Of a stretch of 64,000 nt of DNA, positions 32,102 to 46,112 are shown in pieces. The DNA comes from Beta vulgaris subsp. vulgaris (taxonomy: Eukaryota; Streptophyta; Magnoliopsida; Caryophyllales; Amaranthaceae), in assembly GCF_026745355.1 (NCBI RefSeq), contig NC_079204.1, positions 55,558,633 through 55,622,632 on the forward strand, read 5' to 3'. Made by a program: the position numbers and the translations under genes. The notes beneath the pieces were generated by a model that had not been told where the DNA came from, ran no database searches, and saw nothing but the letters and a program-made list of their open reading frames with translations. Position 1 is the stretch's first letter, and each line of letters starts with the position of its first letter.

Positions 32102-35100
32102 TATTCTCCCAAATTCTCAACAAAAATCTAATCTTTTATAAATAAACACTCTTAAAACTTTGTTCTACTCAAAACCCAACTCTTTTTTTTGACAAAAAAT
32201 AAGAATATGCTGTAGATTGACACCGTTTCGGCGCTAATAGTCTAATACTATTGGAAAAGGTGGAAGTAACAAACACTAACACTAACACATTTATAATTTG
32301 TTAATTATAATATTTGGGTGGTACAGAGATCTACTTCACGTTTTCCTAGGAGCATGTCGTAGGAACTAGAAGAAGACAAGTGAATTAGACGTATTTTTTT
32401 GTGTTTGTTATTCATATACTTTCACTTTGCATGGATTTCTTTTATGATATAAATATTCCAAGTAGATGGGACTAGGGTCTAGGGGGATCCACAATTCTAC
32501 ATGGTCAACTTGTTTGTGCTAATTTTACTATTTTAGTTTGTTTTACTTTGGTTTCCATAATCATCTCCTCTAACAAAAATAGAAATTTGCCTCTTGATCT
32601 TCAAAGTTGACTAGATTCATGGTATATACTTAATGATTGAATTGTTTGGTTTGAGTGACAATATCTTCAAATTTATGTACTTGTGCTTATTAAGGTTTAT
32701 AATAGGAAAAAATATTACGTTCTGATACCATAATAAACTGGTAGAGTCTAATAATATATAAGATTAGTGGAGTTAACTCTTTGAATCCTCTAATGTGTTT
32801 AAACTCTAGTGTGGTCTGGCTATCCTCTCATCACAATCCAAACATATATTGCTAAGTCTTAAGGGAAAAAAATACATATATTTTCAATGAAAGGTGGATT
32901 ATTATAAATGTAAATCAAATAATTTTTCAAAACCTTCACACGGTTAGCTAACCTCAAATGGAGGTGCAAACCCAAGAGTCCCCACGACTGCTTTGACCAT
33001 ATTTGACATAACTAAATAATCTAACTTTTTAGTCAACGACAATATCAAAAGTGTTTCTCCCAAGTCCCAGAACATACTAAGGGTGCCCTCACCTTGATCC
33101 CCTATAGTCTTTTTATGTGTATGGTAATAATGACGTACGTGTTCGACATCGATAGTTATGGTGGTAGCTTTTAGCTACGAGAGTCGCTATTAATTGTGAT
33201 AATAATTGTCAATGGTTGGTGTGCATCTAGCCATCTGTTGTCAAAGTAAGGATATGAAATATTAACGTTGGGTAAGATAAAATGTAACAAATCAAAAGCT
33301 GAAAAAAAAATTAATAAGGAATTTATGCACCAGTAAACGATACCCAATCAATTGTAGTTTTTGACATACATTATCAAAAAAAATACTTACACAACTAAAA
33401 ACTATCTTAAAAAGCTTAGGCTGAATAGGACCTAAATATATTGTTGATTAATTTATAAATCAGATATTTGACATAGTATATTATTTTGAATTTATTATAA
33501 AATTACCATTAAATATGTAACTGTTCCCGAAATATACTAAAAGCGTCGATCACTTTCTAAATACTTTTGATTTAGTAAAATAGAAATTGGACCCTTTAAA
33601 AAAAGAGAAAATTAGTTTATGACATGAGAAACTTTTCAAGTTTATTTAGATATTATTTACTGGCATTCGTAATTTTATACTATTAGTTGCGACTTGCGAG
33701 AATGAGTCTGAAAATGAGGTTAAAAATATGATTGATCTTCTATTTGTGACCCAAACATGTACAGTATAAAACATTTGAATTCCACGTGTTACCTAAAAGG
33801 CTGAAGTTGCTGTACCCAATACTGATGTCTTTTCTTGGAACATCAACGTGAAACATTTCATTCATTTAAGATTGAACATTAAAAATGGATCATTCATCAG
33901 GTTAGCTTCACTAGCCGTCTCATGGTGACGTCTCATTGATTTTTGAAGGTATCAAAATAAGTATAATTGACGTGCGTGCGTATGAATCATTAGTTAGTTT
34001 TACTAGCCGTCTCATCGTGACGTTTCATTGATATTTGGAGGTATCAAAGTAAGTATAATTGATATCAAAATTCAAAGTTGATATCAAAATTTACTTACAT
34101 TTTAATACCAAATAAGTTATTTTGGTAGTAGTATTAATTTTACTGACTTTTAATATAAGTTGGTATCATAGTGTACTTACACTTTGGTACTACTAAGAGT
34201 TACTTTAACATTGGTATCAATTTTAATGAATTTTGATACCAACTTCATGGGTTAGTCATTTGCCTTTTTGCACGAAATGTGAATAATGTCCCTTTGAGAT
34301 GTCATTTCGACATCTCTGATGAGACACCAATAGTTTTTCATCTTGATTAACACTTATTGCTTTATATGGTTGTAATGATAATCCTAATTGTATTAGAAAA
34401 CTAATAAATATATAAAGATATTTGATTGTCGAGATATTTTTTTTTACATAATATATTTGTAGACTGGAGTGAATATTTACATATGTTCTCATGAAATACA
34501 TGAAGGAATATGTCCTTAGACATCCCAACAATTACTAAATATTTAATAGGAATTATATTATAAAGATAATAAAGTTAATTATCTTAGTACATCATATTTT
34601 CTTGCTAGAGAATAAATATGACTAATAGGACAATATTGATTGAGCCTATAACTAAAATATATTAATCCTGTGAGGTCACACATTGTAGCACAAGTTGGAC
34701 AAAAGCAATCCAAAGATTCCAAACCCATTTAGAATTAGGGTTGGGCGGTCCAAAAGAAATAGGATGAGAATTAGTTCTCCTAACTAGTTATTAGCATATA
34801 ACTCTTCTATTATAGATAAGATATAATATTAGGGTTTAAATGATCAATTTATTAATCAGTTTCTTTCCAGAAGAGAGAGATAGCAAAATCCTAAACTATT
34901 CCCTCTAAATCGGCGCCTATACCATCAAAAGCAAGAGAATTTATACTCTTCCGTTCTAGCAAACGTTGGTGTTCAACTGGTACTCGTGGACTAATTAGAG
35001 GAGCAACACTTGGAGCTCTAGGATCTTCAAAACTTGCATACAACAGGAAAATCACGCTACAAAAGTTTGATATTTAATCCCTATTAAATGATTCATGTAT

Positions 35101-35520
35101 TTGATTATGTTTGCGATCCAAATTAGAAAATTATTTCCTGAAATACTGCTATATACATCTATATATTCCTAAACATATAAATTATATTACTCACTCCCTG
35201 TGTATTGCAACATTTCATCCGTTTGCAGTTTGCAAGGTGAAAAAGCAAATAGAATTAAATGTTACAATACAAAGGGAGGGGGGATAATATAATTGATATC
35301 TAAGGAAAAAAAATGTAAATTACTACACGTACTAGATGTGAAATCATATAGCAAGTAAGAATAACAATAATACAATTTATAGAAGTACATTTGAAACTAA
35401 TATAACACAATTTCACATGATTATATTATTTCTTACATGCAATTGTCGAACTTCTCCAAATATAATCACGGAAAATCAAACAAGAAGATTAATTCGAGAT
35501 AGAGAGAATTAAGTAATTTA
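32102..35520. other. Intergenic region upstream of ZIFL, repeat-rich
   Basis: 32102-33750 is AT-rich without recognisable features beyond the ZIFL 5' UTR and promoter. 33900-34063 holds an imperfect direct duplication (CTAGCCGTCTCATNGTGACG in two copies 92 bp apart). 34300-34330 has a short foldback, GAGATGTCATTTCGACATCTC. 34480-35060 resembles LTR or untranslated retroelement sequence, but neither ends nor coding domains could be fixed. No second ZIFL exon was found here. Confidence 0.45.
35190..35284. mobile_element. Short Stowaway-like deletion derivative
   Basis: Ends CTCACTCCCTGTGTATTGCA and, on the complement, TCCCCCCTCCCTTTGTATTG are inverted over about 28 bp, and TA borders each end. 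Only 95 bp long. Confidence 0.5.
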
Positions 35521-35521
35521 C

Positions 35522-35663
35522 CAGCAGTAAGTGTAATAACCCAGATGAAGAAAAAATGATGCCAAGGAATATGAGGATCCTGTGCTTTTCTTCTCTCAAT
35601 TTGGCAACCTTTGCAATTTTCAATGTACTCCTTGTTCAACAATGGTTTTTTGTTATCCGCCAT
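35522..35663 (-). pseudogene. Orphan ZIFL first exon (truncated gene duplicate)
   Basis: The minus strand from ATG at 35663 encodes 47 aa: MADNKKPLLNKEY, NCKGCQIERRKAQDP and FFFIWVITLTA. This aligns along its length with exon 1 of the ZIFL gene 3.4 kb downstream ([37 protein letters not shown]). The frame is open and the splice donor is kept with the same phase (CTGCTG followed by GTAAATT). However, none of the later exons was found between here and the intact gene. The CPGC motif has become CKGC. It is best read as a truncated tandem duplicate; an alternative first exon spliced to the intact gene's exon 2 is conceivable because phase and orientation match. Confidence 0.82.
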
Positions 35664-36238
35664 TTCTAATCTTCCTCTACCTTTTCTTCCTAACAACAAA
35701 ATCTAGCAAGTTTTGGAAAGAAAAATATTGTATGCATATACTATAAAGTTTGTATTAAATGTACCTACTAACTAATTTATGCATCTTTTTATATTATGAG
35801 GGATGGACCGTTAGATGTAAGCAAAAATGAACCATAGTCAAGATTTTTTTTTTCGTGTTAGCGAGGGAGTATCTTCCACCGATAGTAGGGATAATCTTTC
35901 TCACTGAAGTCAATTTAATGAGTAGACCCTTTCAACTTTGATTGCTCTATTCACAAAAATAAGGCGGATTGAATCACTTACCACTTGTTTAAAGGAGAGC
36001 ACTTATCACTCGTAACAACCAACTTTGATAGCCAAGAAAATTTATTGATGTGATTATGTTGGGTTTGGTTTGATAGTTCACAGAAGTAACATTCATCACC
36101 TGAAAAATATGTTAAATAAAACATGGTCCTCCTTTTCCACGAACCACAAAAATATAGTACGTTACTTGTCATTGCTAATTATCTGATGACAATTGGCTGA
36201 ATGAGGTAGGTGCTATTTTTCTCCAATACAATCTCATA
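35664..36238. other. Intergenic AT-rich DNA
   Basis: No gene or confident repeat up to the Stowaway element at 36239. Confidence 0.5.
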
Positions 36239-36473
36239 CTCCCTCCGTTTCACAATATAAGGCACGCACGATATTCGAGGTCGAACTTTGACTATTAATT
36301 ACTCTCAATTTATGTTGACAAAAAAATTTAAAAAATAATATTATTATAGAATTTTTCAAGACGAATCCAACGGTATAATTTTTATAATTTTTATTTAACG
36401 TATTTGAGAGATATTTGTGGTCAAAGCAAATTTTCGTAAAACGCAAATGACTTATATTTTGAAACAGAGGGAG
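36239..36473. mobile_element. Stowaway-type MITE
   Basis: Ends CTCCCTCCGTTTCACAATAT and, on the complement, CTCCCTCTGTTTCAAAATAT, flanked by TA (36237-36238, 36474-36475). 235 bp, close to the canonical Stowaway end CTCCCTCCGTT. Confidence 0.9.
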
Positions 36474-36551
36474 TACTTTATAACACAATCAAGAGTATTT
36501 CGATGAGATTGAGTGATGAGCACATAGTTTTAGGGTGTGTTTTATTAAATT

Positions 36552-37779
36552 CACTACAAAAATAAATCAATTTAGCAACAGTAAAAAATTGTTGTTATTC
36601 ATGAGAAATTTGTTGCTAACTCGCGTTAGCAACAAATTGGAAACAAAAAATAGTTGTTGCTAAAAGGCTTGTTTCCATATGATTTTAGCTACAAAATCTT
36701 AAACATTTTCGTTGCCACATAGCATCCATTGAAATATTGTTGCAGGTTGGTTTCTATATTTGGCGAATTTGTTGCCAACTCTAGTAACGAGTTATAAATG
36801 ATTGTTGCGACTTATCGCAACAAATTATTAATGTTTTGTTGCTAGACATTAGTAACAAATTATTGATATTGGTTGCTAAAAATAGAAACAAACTTTTGAT
36901 TGTTATAGAGTTACACTTTGACTAATGCACTCTTCATTCAACGTGGGTTAACCTTATATTTTTTGTTAATTGTTTGATAATTTGATAAATACATTTATGC
37001 AAATCAATAAAGAGAATGAGAGTCAGTCCACTTACAATTTTGAATGATATCTGCATACTGATACTAATAGAAATTGATAATAGTGTATGAAATTTCTTGA
37101 TATATAAAGTGGTAGTTTGGCTAATCTTTCTTCGATGTGGGACACATTTTTAGGAAAAACTGATGTTATTTCAGCAACAAATAATAAAATATATTGTTTC
37201 CAACGATAACAAATCAAATATCTATTTCCATATTTGTTTCTAAATAGCAACATAATGAAAATATGATGTCATCTATCAACAAATCATAAAATTAATTGTT
37301 TCTAATGTGATCAACGAATGAAATATTGGTTTTGGTAATTTGTTGCTAAATGGAAACAAATTGGAAATATGATGCCATCTAGTAACAGTTAGTAAAATTA
37401 ATTATTCCTAATGTCAACAGAGCCAAAATTGGTTGTCGTAATTTGTTGCTAAATGACAACAAATTGCAAATATGATGCCATCTAGAAACAACTAGTAAAA
37501 TTAATTGTTTCTAATGACAACAAACCAAATATTTGTTGTCGTAGTTTGTTGTTATATGACAACAAATTGAAAATACGATGCTATCTAGCAACAAATAGTA
37601 AAACAACTAGTTTCCAATAGCAACAAATCAAAAATATGTTGCTTTTATTTGTTGAAAAATTAGAGTAAAAAACGTCACTTTATAATAGGTAAAAAAAAAA
37701 TAATATATGTTGCTATCTATCAACAATTCAAATTTTTGTTGCCATAATTTGTTTCTATAATGCTCTAATTTTTGTAGTG
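36552..37779. mobile_element. Non-autonomous CACTA (En/Spm-type) transposon
   Basis: The left end is CACTACAAAAATAAATC, and the right end TAATTTTTGTAGTG is its complement, giving about 12-13 bp TIRs. The 3-bp duplication ATT (36549-36551, 37780-37782) fits CACTA elements. The 1228-bp interior has no transposase but is packed with short motifs in both orientations, chiefly TTGTTGCTA/TAGCAACAA and GTTTCTA/TAGAAAC variants. These probably represent subterminal transposase-binding repeats that have spread over the whole element. Confidence 0.92.
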
Positions 37780-37892
37780 ATTATATTTGATTTATTACAA
37801 TTTATTACAATTATTGGAACGTATTTAAGCTAAGGATGCGTTATGTACCTTTTTAAAAAGAAGTTTTATGATGTTCAATTAGATACACTACG

Positions 37893-38029
37893 AGGGAGAG
37901 GTGGTAGCTCAATAGAATATTAATGTATCATTTCGAATTTAAGACATTGCCTAGAGTTCGAATTCTCATTCCAACAATATGTTAAACAATAAACACAAAT
38001 GATGGTCAAGGTAATAAAAAAAAATAGTG
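37893..38029 (+). mobile_element. Probable tRNA-derived SINE
   Basis: GAGGTGGTAGCTCAATAG (box A-like) is followed about 40 bases later by AGTTCGAATTCT (box B-like), and the segment ends in AATAAAAAAAAATA. No target-site duplication could be fixed. Confidence 0.5.
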
Positions 38030-39544
<1,515 letters not shown>

Positions 39545-39663
39545 TAATGAAAGTACTCAACTAGAGAGGCCAATCCTTCTTCTCCTGCTTAAGCCAAGAA
39601 TGCAAAGACACCAGCTACTACTATTGCGAGTTCACCTTCTCTCTTTACCTTTACTGCCTTATT

Positions 39664-39741
39664 TGTTGTTATTATTATTATTATTATTATTATCATTATT
39701 ATTATGATTATTATTATTATTTAAATATATATCATTACTAT

Positions 39742-39785
<44 letters not shown>

Positions 39786-39795
39786 GTTGTTGTTG
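39664..39795. repeat. ATT/TTA and TTG microsatellites
   Basis: Two long runs of ATT (about 39670-39720 and 39748-39783) end in (GTT)n. The broader 39600-40320 stretch is also built largely from ATT/TTAAT words. Confidence 0.9.
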
Positions 39796-40308
39796 TTGTT
39801 GTTTCTATATATTATTTTGTTTATTATAGTTTTACTCATTATTATTACTATTATTATTAGGAGGAACATGATTTAGGTCAAAGCACAAATAAACCCACTT
39901 TTTTTAGCCCATAAACCAATCAAATCGCGTCAAGACGGTTTATGATTTAATTTTTGCAGTCCAACCCAATCATTATTTTTATTACTAAATGTTTTTATAT
40001 TATTAAATCTAATTATTAAAATAGTAATATTAATTTTCTTCTTAGATATTATTGTTATTATATATCATCATCAAGTATTAATATATTAATACAAATAATA
40101 TAAAATAATTATTATTAATTATCATTATTATCATTAATTATTATTATTATTATTAATTTATGATTATTAATATTATTTATTTATAACTATCATTTAAAAA
40201 TATCCAAAATACTATTATTATTATTATTCATTATTATTACTTATCATTTAATTATTATTTAATATTCATATTATTCTTGTTTAACATATTATTTATATAT
40301 TTATTACA

Positions 40309-40450
40309 TTCAGTTTATTTCAATTTAATTTAATTTAATTCAATTCAATTCAATTCAGCTCTGATAAGTTCTGTTCAGTTCAGTTCAGTTCAGCTCCAAT
40401 AAGTTCAGTTCAGTTCAGTTCAGCTGTTTTATGCCGAAGAGAACAGGCCC
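40309..40450. mobile_element. MITE of the TTCAG family
   Basis: Arrays of TTAAT, TTCAAT and TTCAG pentamers end with CAGCTGTTTTATGCCGAAG and AGAACAGGCCC, the same terminus as the element at 5173-5319. The left end is degraded into AT-rich repeats. Confidence 0.5.
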
Positions 40451-42376
40451 TGAGCCACTCTTGTTCCCGCTAACTACAATCCCTCTCAACTCCCTATCTT
40501 GCTGCCTTGCACTACCATTGCATTAGGCCACCCAGTGAACACCATTGTTTCCGATAATCTACATGTACCTTTTTTTGCCATTCAATTTGCATAAATTTTT
40601 TCTGTTGATTTTGTAATTTGTTGACGGATTTTTGTTAATTTGCTAGGAGGTAATGTATCGTAATGAGTTTTAATTGATAAAATTAGAAATTTAGATGGGT
40701 GTGGTGAATAACTTCAAGTTGTGGTACTAATGTACCCATTGGCTTGATATTAGCTAATCTTTAGGTTTATATTTGAAAACTCGTGTTTTGAGTATCTTGT
40801 ATTAGTTCTTGATCTTTAATTTTATTATGTTTTTTTTAATGAAAATACATTTTTTTTTTTATGAATATGGTTTAAATCTCGGAAAATTGGATCGGAGTAT
40901 TACCTCTAGAGTGAAATTAAACTTTTTATGAAGTTTTAAATTCATGCATTGATTATTGATTGAAATTTTGTTGTAGTCGATGGTGACTCATCAGCTGTAA
41001 AATCCTGGATCCACCACTAAATGTGTTATACGATTTTGACTTATGACTTATTTCGAATAATAAGTATAATACTCTCTTATATTATTTTCTTAATATATAC
41101 TTAATTATTTGACTAATCACCTAATTAACTCCTAACTTTATTTAACTTAATAGTTGCCTATTTTTTCTCTTGTTGAGACTCAAAGAGTTCCCTAGTAATA
41201 TTGTTTAACTGACATGGCATATATGTGGCAAAGAAATCAAGCTGCATGAAAAATGTCTTTTTTTTTTGCAAAATGGCCCGTGATCACGCATTAACATATG
41301 ATAGATCCTTATAATTTTTTATTTTCGGTAAATCGATTATTCAGAGAAAAAAAGTTATATTTTCAAAAATAAATGTTGATATGTAAACCCCAACTCCCTA
41401 AAACGCATACATAATATTATATTATCTTACTGATTGTTTCTTTTTTAGTCAATAAGCACTACGTCAATTATATAATATATGCAAATTATTTCCTTGCTTG
41501 ACAGAAGTTACATAAGCAAGTTATGATTTTTTTTTTTTTTGCATAATTTGGAACTTGGCTTTGCTCAATAAACGCAGTTCAATCTATATGATGATACATC
41601 CTTCCCTGGCTTTGCTCATATATCTTATAGATTGAACTTCGTATACACATCCTTCTAGAGTTGAATTCTCCCATTTAGTACGTAGCACATTTTGATTTTC
41701 GAACATTATAGTATAATTTATTATTAACTAATATGCTACGTCCCAATCATCATATAAATTATAACATAATTTTGGATAATATAAAATACTTGGTACTAAA
41801 AAGGTAAGATTGCATGTTTAATAATATAATTAAAATTATTATTTTTGTTCGATTTAGTTTAATATCAAATAAGTAGGAAGTTATATGCTTTCTTAATGCC
41901 TCGTATGGATAAAGGCCAATTTATTATCAATTTTGCTCATAATTTTAAAATATTATTATACTATTTATGAAAAAATGATAAATATCATAGAATATCGTAA
42001 TAGAATGTACCGATCAAATTATACTCGATTGCTTTGACATTATTCTACCATGACATCAAAAAAAATATTTTGAGTTCATATGTAATACAAATAATTTACC
42101 CAAATTAAATGATCTCCTTATGTCTCTCCTACTTTATCTACAGTTTCTGCCAATCTCTATAATTATACGAAACATATAGAATATATGTAGGAAAACTGAT
42201 ATGTGGTAAATTGCTCCTTCCTTGCTAGCTATCAAAGAAATTTGGAAACCTTTCACGTTATTTTGTCAATATAAGATTTTTTTCCTAGTATGACGTTAAT
42301 ATATTTATTTTGTCAATAGCTCATTTAGTATTCCACATAATGCTGCAAGAAGAGAAAAGTTTATGGTTAATATGTC
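40451..42376. other. Gene-free AT-rich DNA
   Basis: No ORF, RNA gene or bounded repeat recognised. Confidence 0.5.
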
Positions 42377-45300
42377 GAACCATTTATTAGATTCTCTAAC
42401 ACTATAGTTCAATCTATCTAATGAAAAAATATTGGCTTAACCCATTGCTTCATTAAGAGCTGAGGTTCAGATAAAATGACAACTTGCACTACTACTTGCA
42501 CTCGTTAATGCAACCATTACCGCTCCCAAATTTCGTAGTCTTTCTCAACCCTTTCTTTTGTGATATAGTATCAATCAACCCATATGATGTCCGTCCATGT
42601 ACACTTCATTGACTGAACATCGCGCATGTTATCTAAAATAAAATAAAAAAAAACGTGACAATTAATTGTTGTTGAACTAACACTTATAACTTTTGCAATC
42701 CTTGTTGTATTATAACTTTGTAATTCTAAATATTATATCTAAGAAAATTCTACAAATCAAGTTTTTGATTTATGAATGTTTTAACTTATATAGTATGATT
42801 AATATGATTACTTAAATGTTTCAATAATATAATCATCGATTTTATTACATTTGAAATAAACATACCTTTTTGAACTTATTAATCATTATTAAACCTTAAT
42901 CGAATTTATTTGAACAAAATTATCCGAATTGATAAAACCTTGTTTTATGAGTACGTCGAACTGTATTTTTTACTTATTTTTGCTGAACTGACTTTTTCTG
43001 AACTTACCCAGATTTATTAATTTTTGTTAGATTTTATGTGAACTTATATGAACTTGACTGAATGTATTAAATTTTTTGTTTTTAATACGGGAAAAAAAAT
43101 AAACAGAATGGTACTGTATCGTACTGTATACCACTTTGGTTATTCTTTTATTTAAGTTTGTCGAACCATTATATAGTTTCTCTAACACTCTAGTTCAACC
43201 TATCTAATGAAAAAAATTCGCTTAACCCTTACTTCATTAAGAGGTTCAGATAACATGACAATTTGCATTATTATGGCACTCGTTAATGCAACCATTACCG
43301 CTTCCGAATTCCTTAGTCGTGCTTAACACCTCTCTTTTGCGAAATAGTATCAATTAATCCATTTGATGTTGGTGTACACATCATTAACTGAACATCGCGC
43401 ATGTATCCAAAATAAAAGATATGTGTGACAATTAATTGTTGTTGTACTAACACTTATAGCTTTTGAATTCCTTGAGACATTTATTTGTTACAAATTTCAA
43501 TAATGTTACTCTCTTTTTACTTAATACATTTCTTATTAAGTAATCATCGACCAAAAATTACAAATACTACCTCTTTTTTCATATATCTTCTTACCTATAA
43601 CTCTCAAAAGAGGATAAAGTTTGATGCAACATGTTATCAAGAATTAAAAATGCAAAAATGTTATATCAAAAAGAACGATATCAAAAAGTAAATTGTGTAG
43701 AATAAAAAAAAGAAGGGAGTATTAGAGCTATTGGTATTATAATCTAAACATTATATTTAAGGAAATTCAACACATCAAGTTTGGATTTATGATTGTTTAA
43801 ACTTATATAGTATGATTAATAGGATTGCGTGAATGTCTAAATAATATAATCAATCGTATAATGTATCACTTTGGTTGTTCTTTTAAACAAATTAGTATTA
43901 TATCGTATAGTGTATCACTTTGGTTGTTCTTTTATTTAAGTTTGTAGAAACATTTATTAGATTCTCTAACACTATAGTTCAACCTATTTATCTAATCAAA
44001 ACATATTCGCTTAACTCATTGCTTCATTCAAAGGTTCAGATAAAATGACAATTTATACTAATACTGGCACTCCTTCATGTAACCATTTTTGCTCCTGAAT
44101 TCCACAGGCTCGCTTAACCCTTCTCTTTTGTGATACAGTATCAATTAACCTATCCGATGTTGGTGTACACTTCATTGACTGAACGCGTGTTATCTAAAGT
44201 AAAAGATATGCGTGACAATTAATTGTTGTTGAACTAACTCTTTTACTTTTTGCAATCCTTGTTATATTATAACTTTGTAAATCTAAATATTATATTTAAG
44301 GAAATTCAACACATCTAATTTGGATTTATGACTGTTTAAACTTATATAATATAATATGATTAATAATATTGCATAAATGTCTCAATAACATAATCAATCG
44401 ATTTTCTTAAATTTGGAAATAAACATAACTTTTTTAATTTATTAGTTATTATTAAACCTTAACCGAATTTATTTGAACAAATCTGAATTTATTATACCTT
44501 ATTTTATGAGTACATCGAACTTCATTTTCTTCTTCTCTTTGCTGAACTGACTTTGTCTAGACTTATCGGGGGGTTATTAATTTTTATTAGATTTTATGTG
44601 AACTTATATGAATTTTACTGATTTTTTTGAACTTTTTTTTTTTTGTTTTCAATAAAGAATAAAAAATAAACAAAATGGTACCGTGTCGATCGTATAATAT
44701 ACAACTTTGAATTTTCTTTTATTTAAGTATTTAGAACCATTTATTGGATTCTCTAACACTATAGTTTAACCTATCTAATGAAAAAGTATTCACTTAGCCC
44801 ATTTCTTCATTCAAAGATTCAGATAAATGACAATTTGTACTATTACGGGCACTCCTTCATGCAACTATAACCACTTTCGAATTCTGTAGTCTCGCTCAAT
44901 CCCTCTATTTTGTGATATAGTATCAAATAATCTGTCTGATATTGTGTACACTTCATTGACTGGACACTACGCGTGTTATCTAAAGTAAAAGATATTCTTG
45001 ACAATTAACTGTTGTTAACACTTATGATTTTTACAATCCTTTTTGTATTATAATTTTATAAATCTAAATATTATATATAAGGAAATTCAACACGTCAAGT
45101 TTGAATTTATGAATATTTTAACTTATATAATATGATTAATAGGATTGCTTAAATGTCTCAATAATACTCCATCCGTTTCCTAAAGATCTTCCCTCTTTCC
45201 GTTTAAGGGTGTTTCCAAAAGATCTTCCCTCTTTTGCTTTATTCCTTATTTGGCAAAACAAATTTCCCTATTTACCCTCTCATGTCACTATCATATGGTC

Positions 45301-46112
45301 CACCATTACATTATTAATTCAATTTTACTCCCTTTCTCTCCTACTTTAACCCCTTTTTATTTGTTATTTATCTTAACCCCTTTCTTCTCCTACTTACTCA
45401 CACCATGCCCCACAACTTGATTTTCCTTGGTATCTGTAGGAACAGTAAGTGGGAAGATCTTTAGGAAATGGAGGGAGTATAATCAAACAATTTTCCTATA
45501 TTTGGAAATAATCCTACCCTTTTGAACTTATTAGTCATTATTAGACCTTAACCGAATTTATGTGAATAAAATTATCTAATTCATTATACCTTATTTTATG
45601 AGTACGTCGAACTTTTTTCTTCTTATTTTTGTTGAACTGATTTTTTCTAAACTTACCCGAGCTTATTAATTTTTATTAGATTTTATGTGAGCTTATATGA
45701 ATTTGACTGGATTTATTGAACTTTTTTTGTTTTTAATAAGGAATAGAATAGTAGACAGAATAAGGAATAGAATTGGTTAGTTGTTCTTTTATTTAAATTT
45801 GTAGAACCATTTATTAGATTCTCTAATAGTATAGTTCAACCTATCTAATGAAAAATATTCGCTTAACCATTTCTTCATTCAGAGATTCATATAAAATGAC
45901 AATTTGCATATTACTATTCTGGCACTCGTTCATGAAACCATTAATTACGCTTTCAAATTTCGTATATTGCTCAACCCTTTCGTTTGTGATACAATATCAA
46001 TTAACCCATCTTATGTGGTCTACACTCATTGACTGAACATCGCGCATGTTATCTAAAATAAAAATATTATGACGATTAATTGTTATTGAACTAACATATA
46101 TAGCTTTTATAA
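42377..46112. repeat. Five-unit tandem array with a period of about 785 bp
   Basis: Units start at 42377, 43163, 43947, 44734 and 45804, each with a variant of GAACCATTTATTAGATTCTC then TAACACTATAGTTCAA. They continue with a TCATTGACTGAACATCGCGC-type segment, TGACAATTAATTGTTGTTG, and AACTTATATGAACTTGACTG. The first three intervals are 786, 784 and 787 bp. The fourth is 1070 bp because a Stowaway element sits in unit 4. Unit 2 carries a different insertion (about 43480-43735) with a compensating deletion, and unit 5 stops early. Units differ by many substitutions, so the array is old. No coding frame is conserved between units. Confidence 0.88.
45167..45477. mobile_element. Stowaway-type MITE nested in the tandem array
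   Basis: Ends CTCCATCCGTTTCCTAAAGA and, on the complement, CTCCCTCCATTTCCTAAAGA, flanked by TA (45165-45166, 45478-45479). 311 bp. AAGATCTTCCCTCTTT is repeated near the left end. It interrupts unit 4, so it inserted after the array formed. Confidence 0.92.

Noticed and set aside
34480..35060. LTR retrotransposon
   Set aside because: Composition and AGAGAGAGATAGC-type sequence are suggestive, but no matching TG...CA ends, duplication, primer-binding site or coding domain could be fixed.
35522..35663. Complete second ZIFL gene
   Set aside because: Only the first exon was found; no LPISS-type second exon or MFS motif lies downstream before the intact gene.
36552..37779. CRISPR-like array because of regularly recurring TTGTTGCTA words
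   Set aside because: Motifs occur in both orientations with irregular spacing inside an element with CACTA ends, in a plant nuclear genome.
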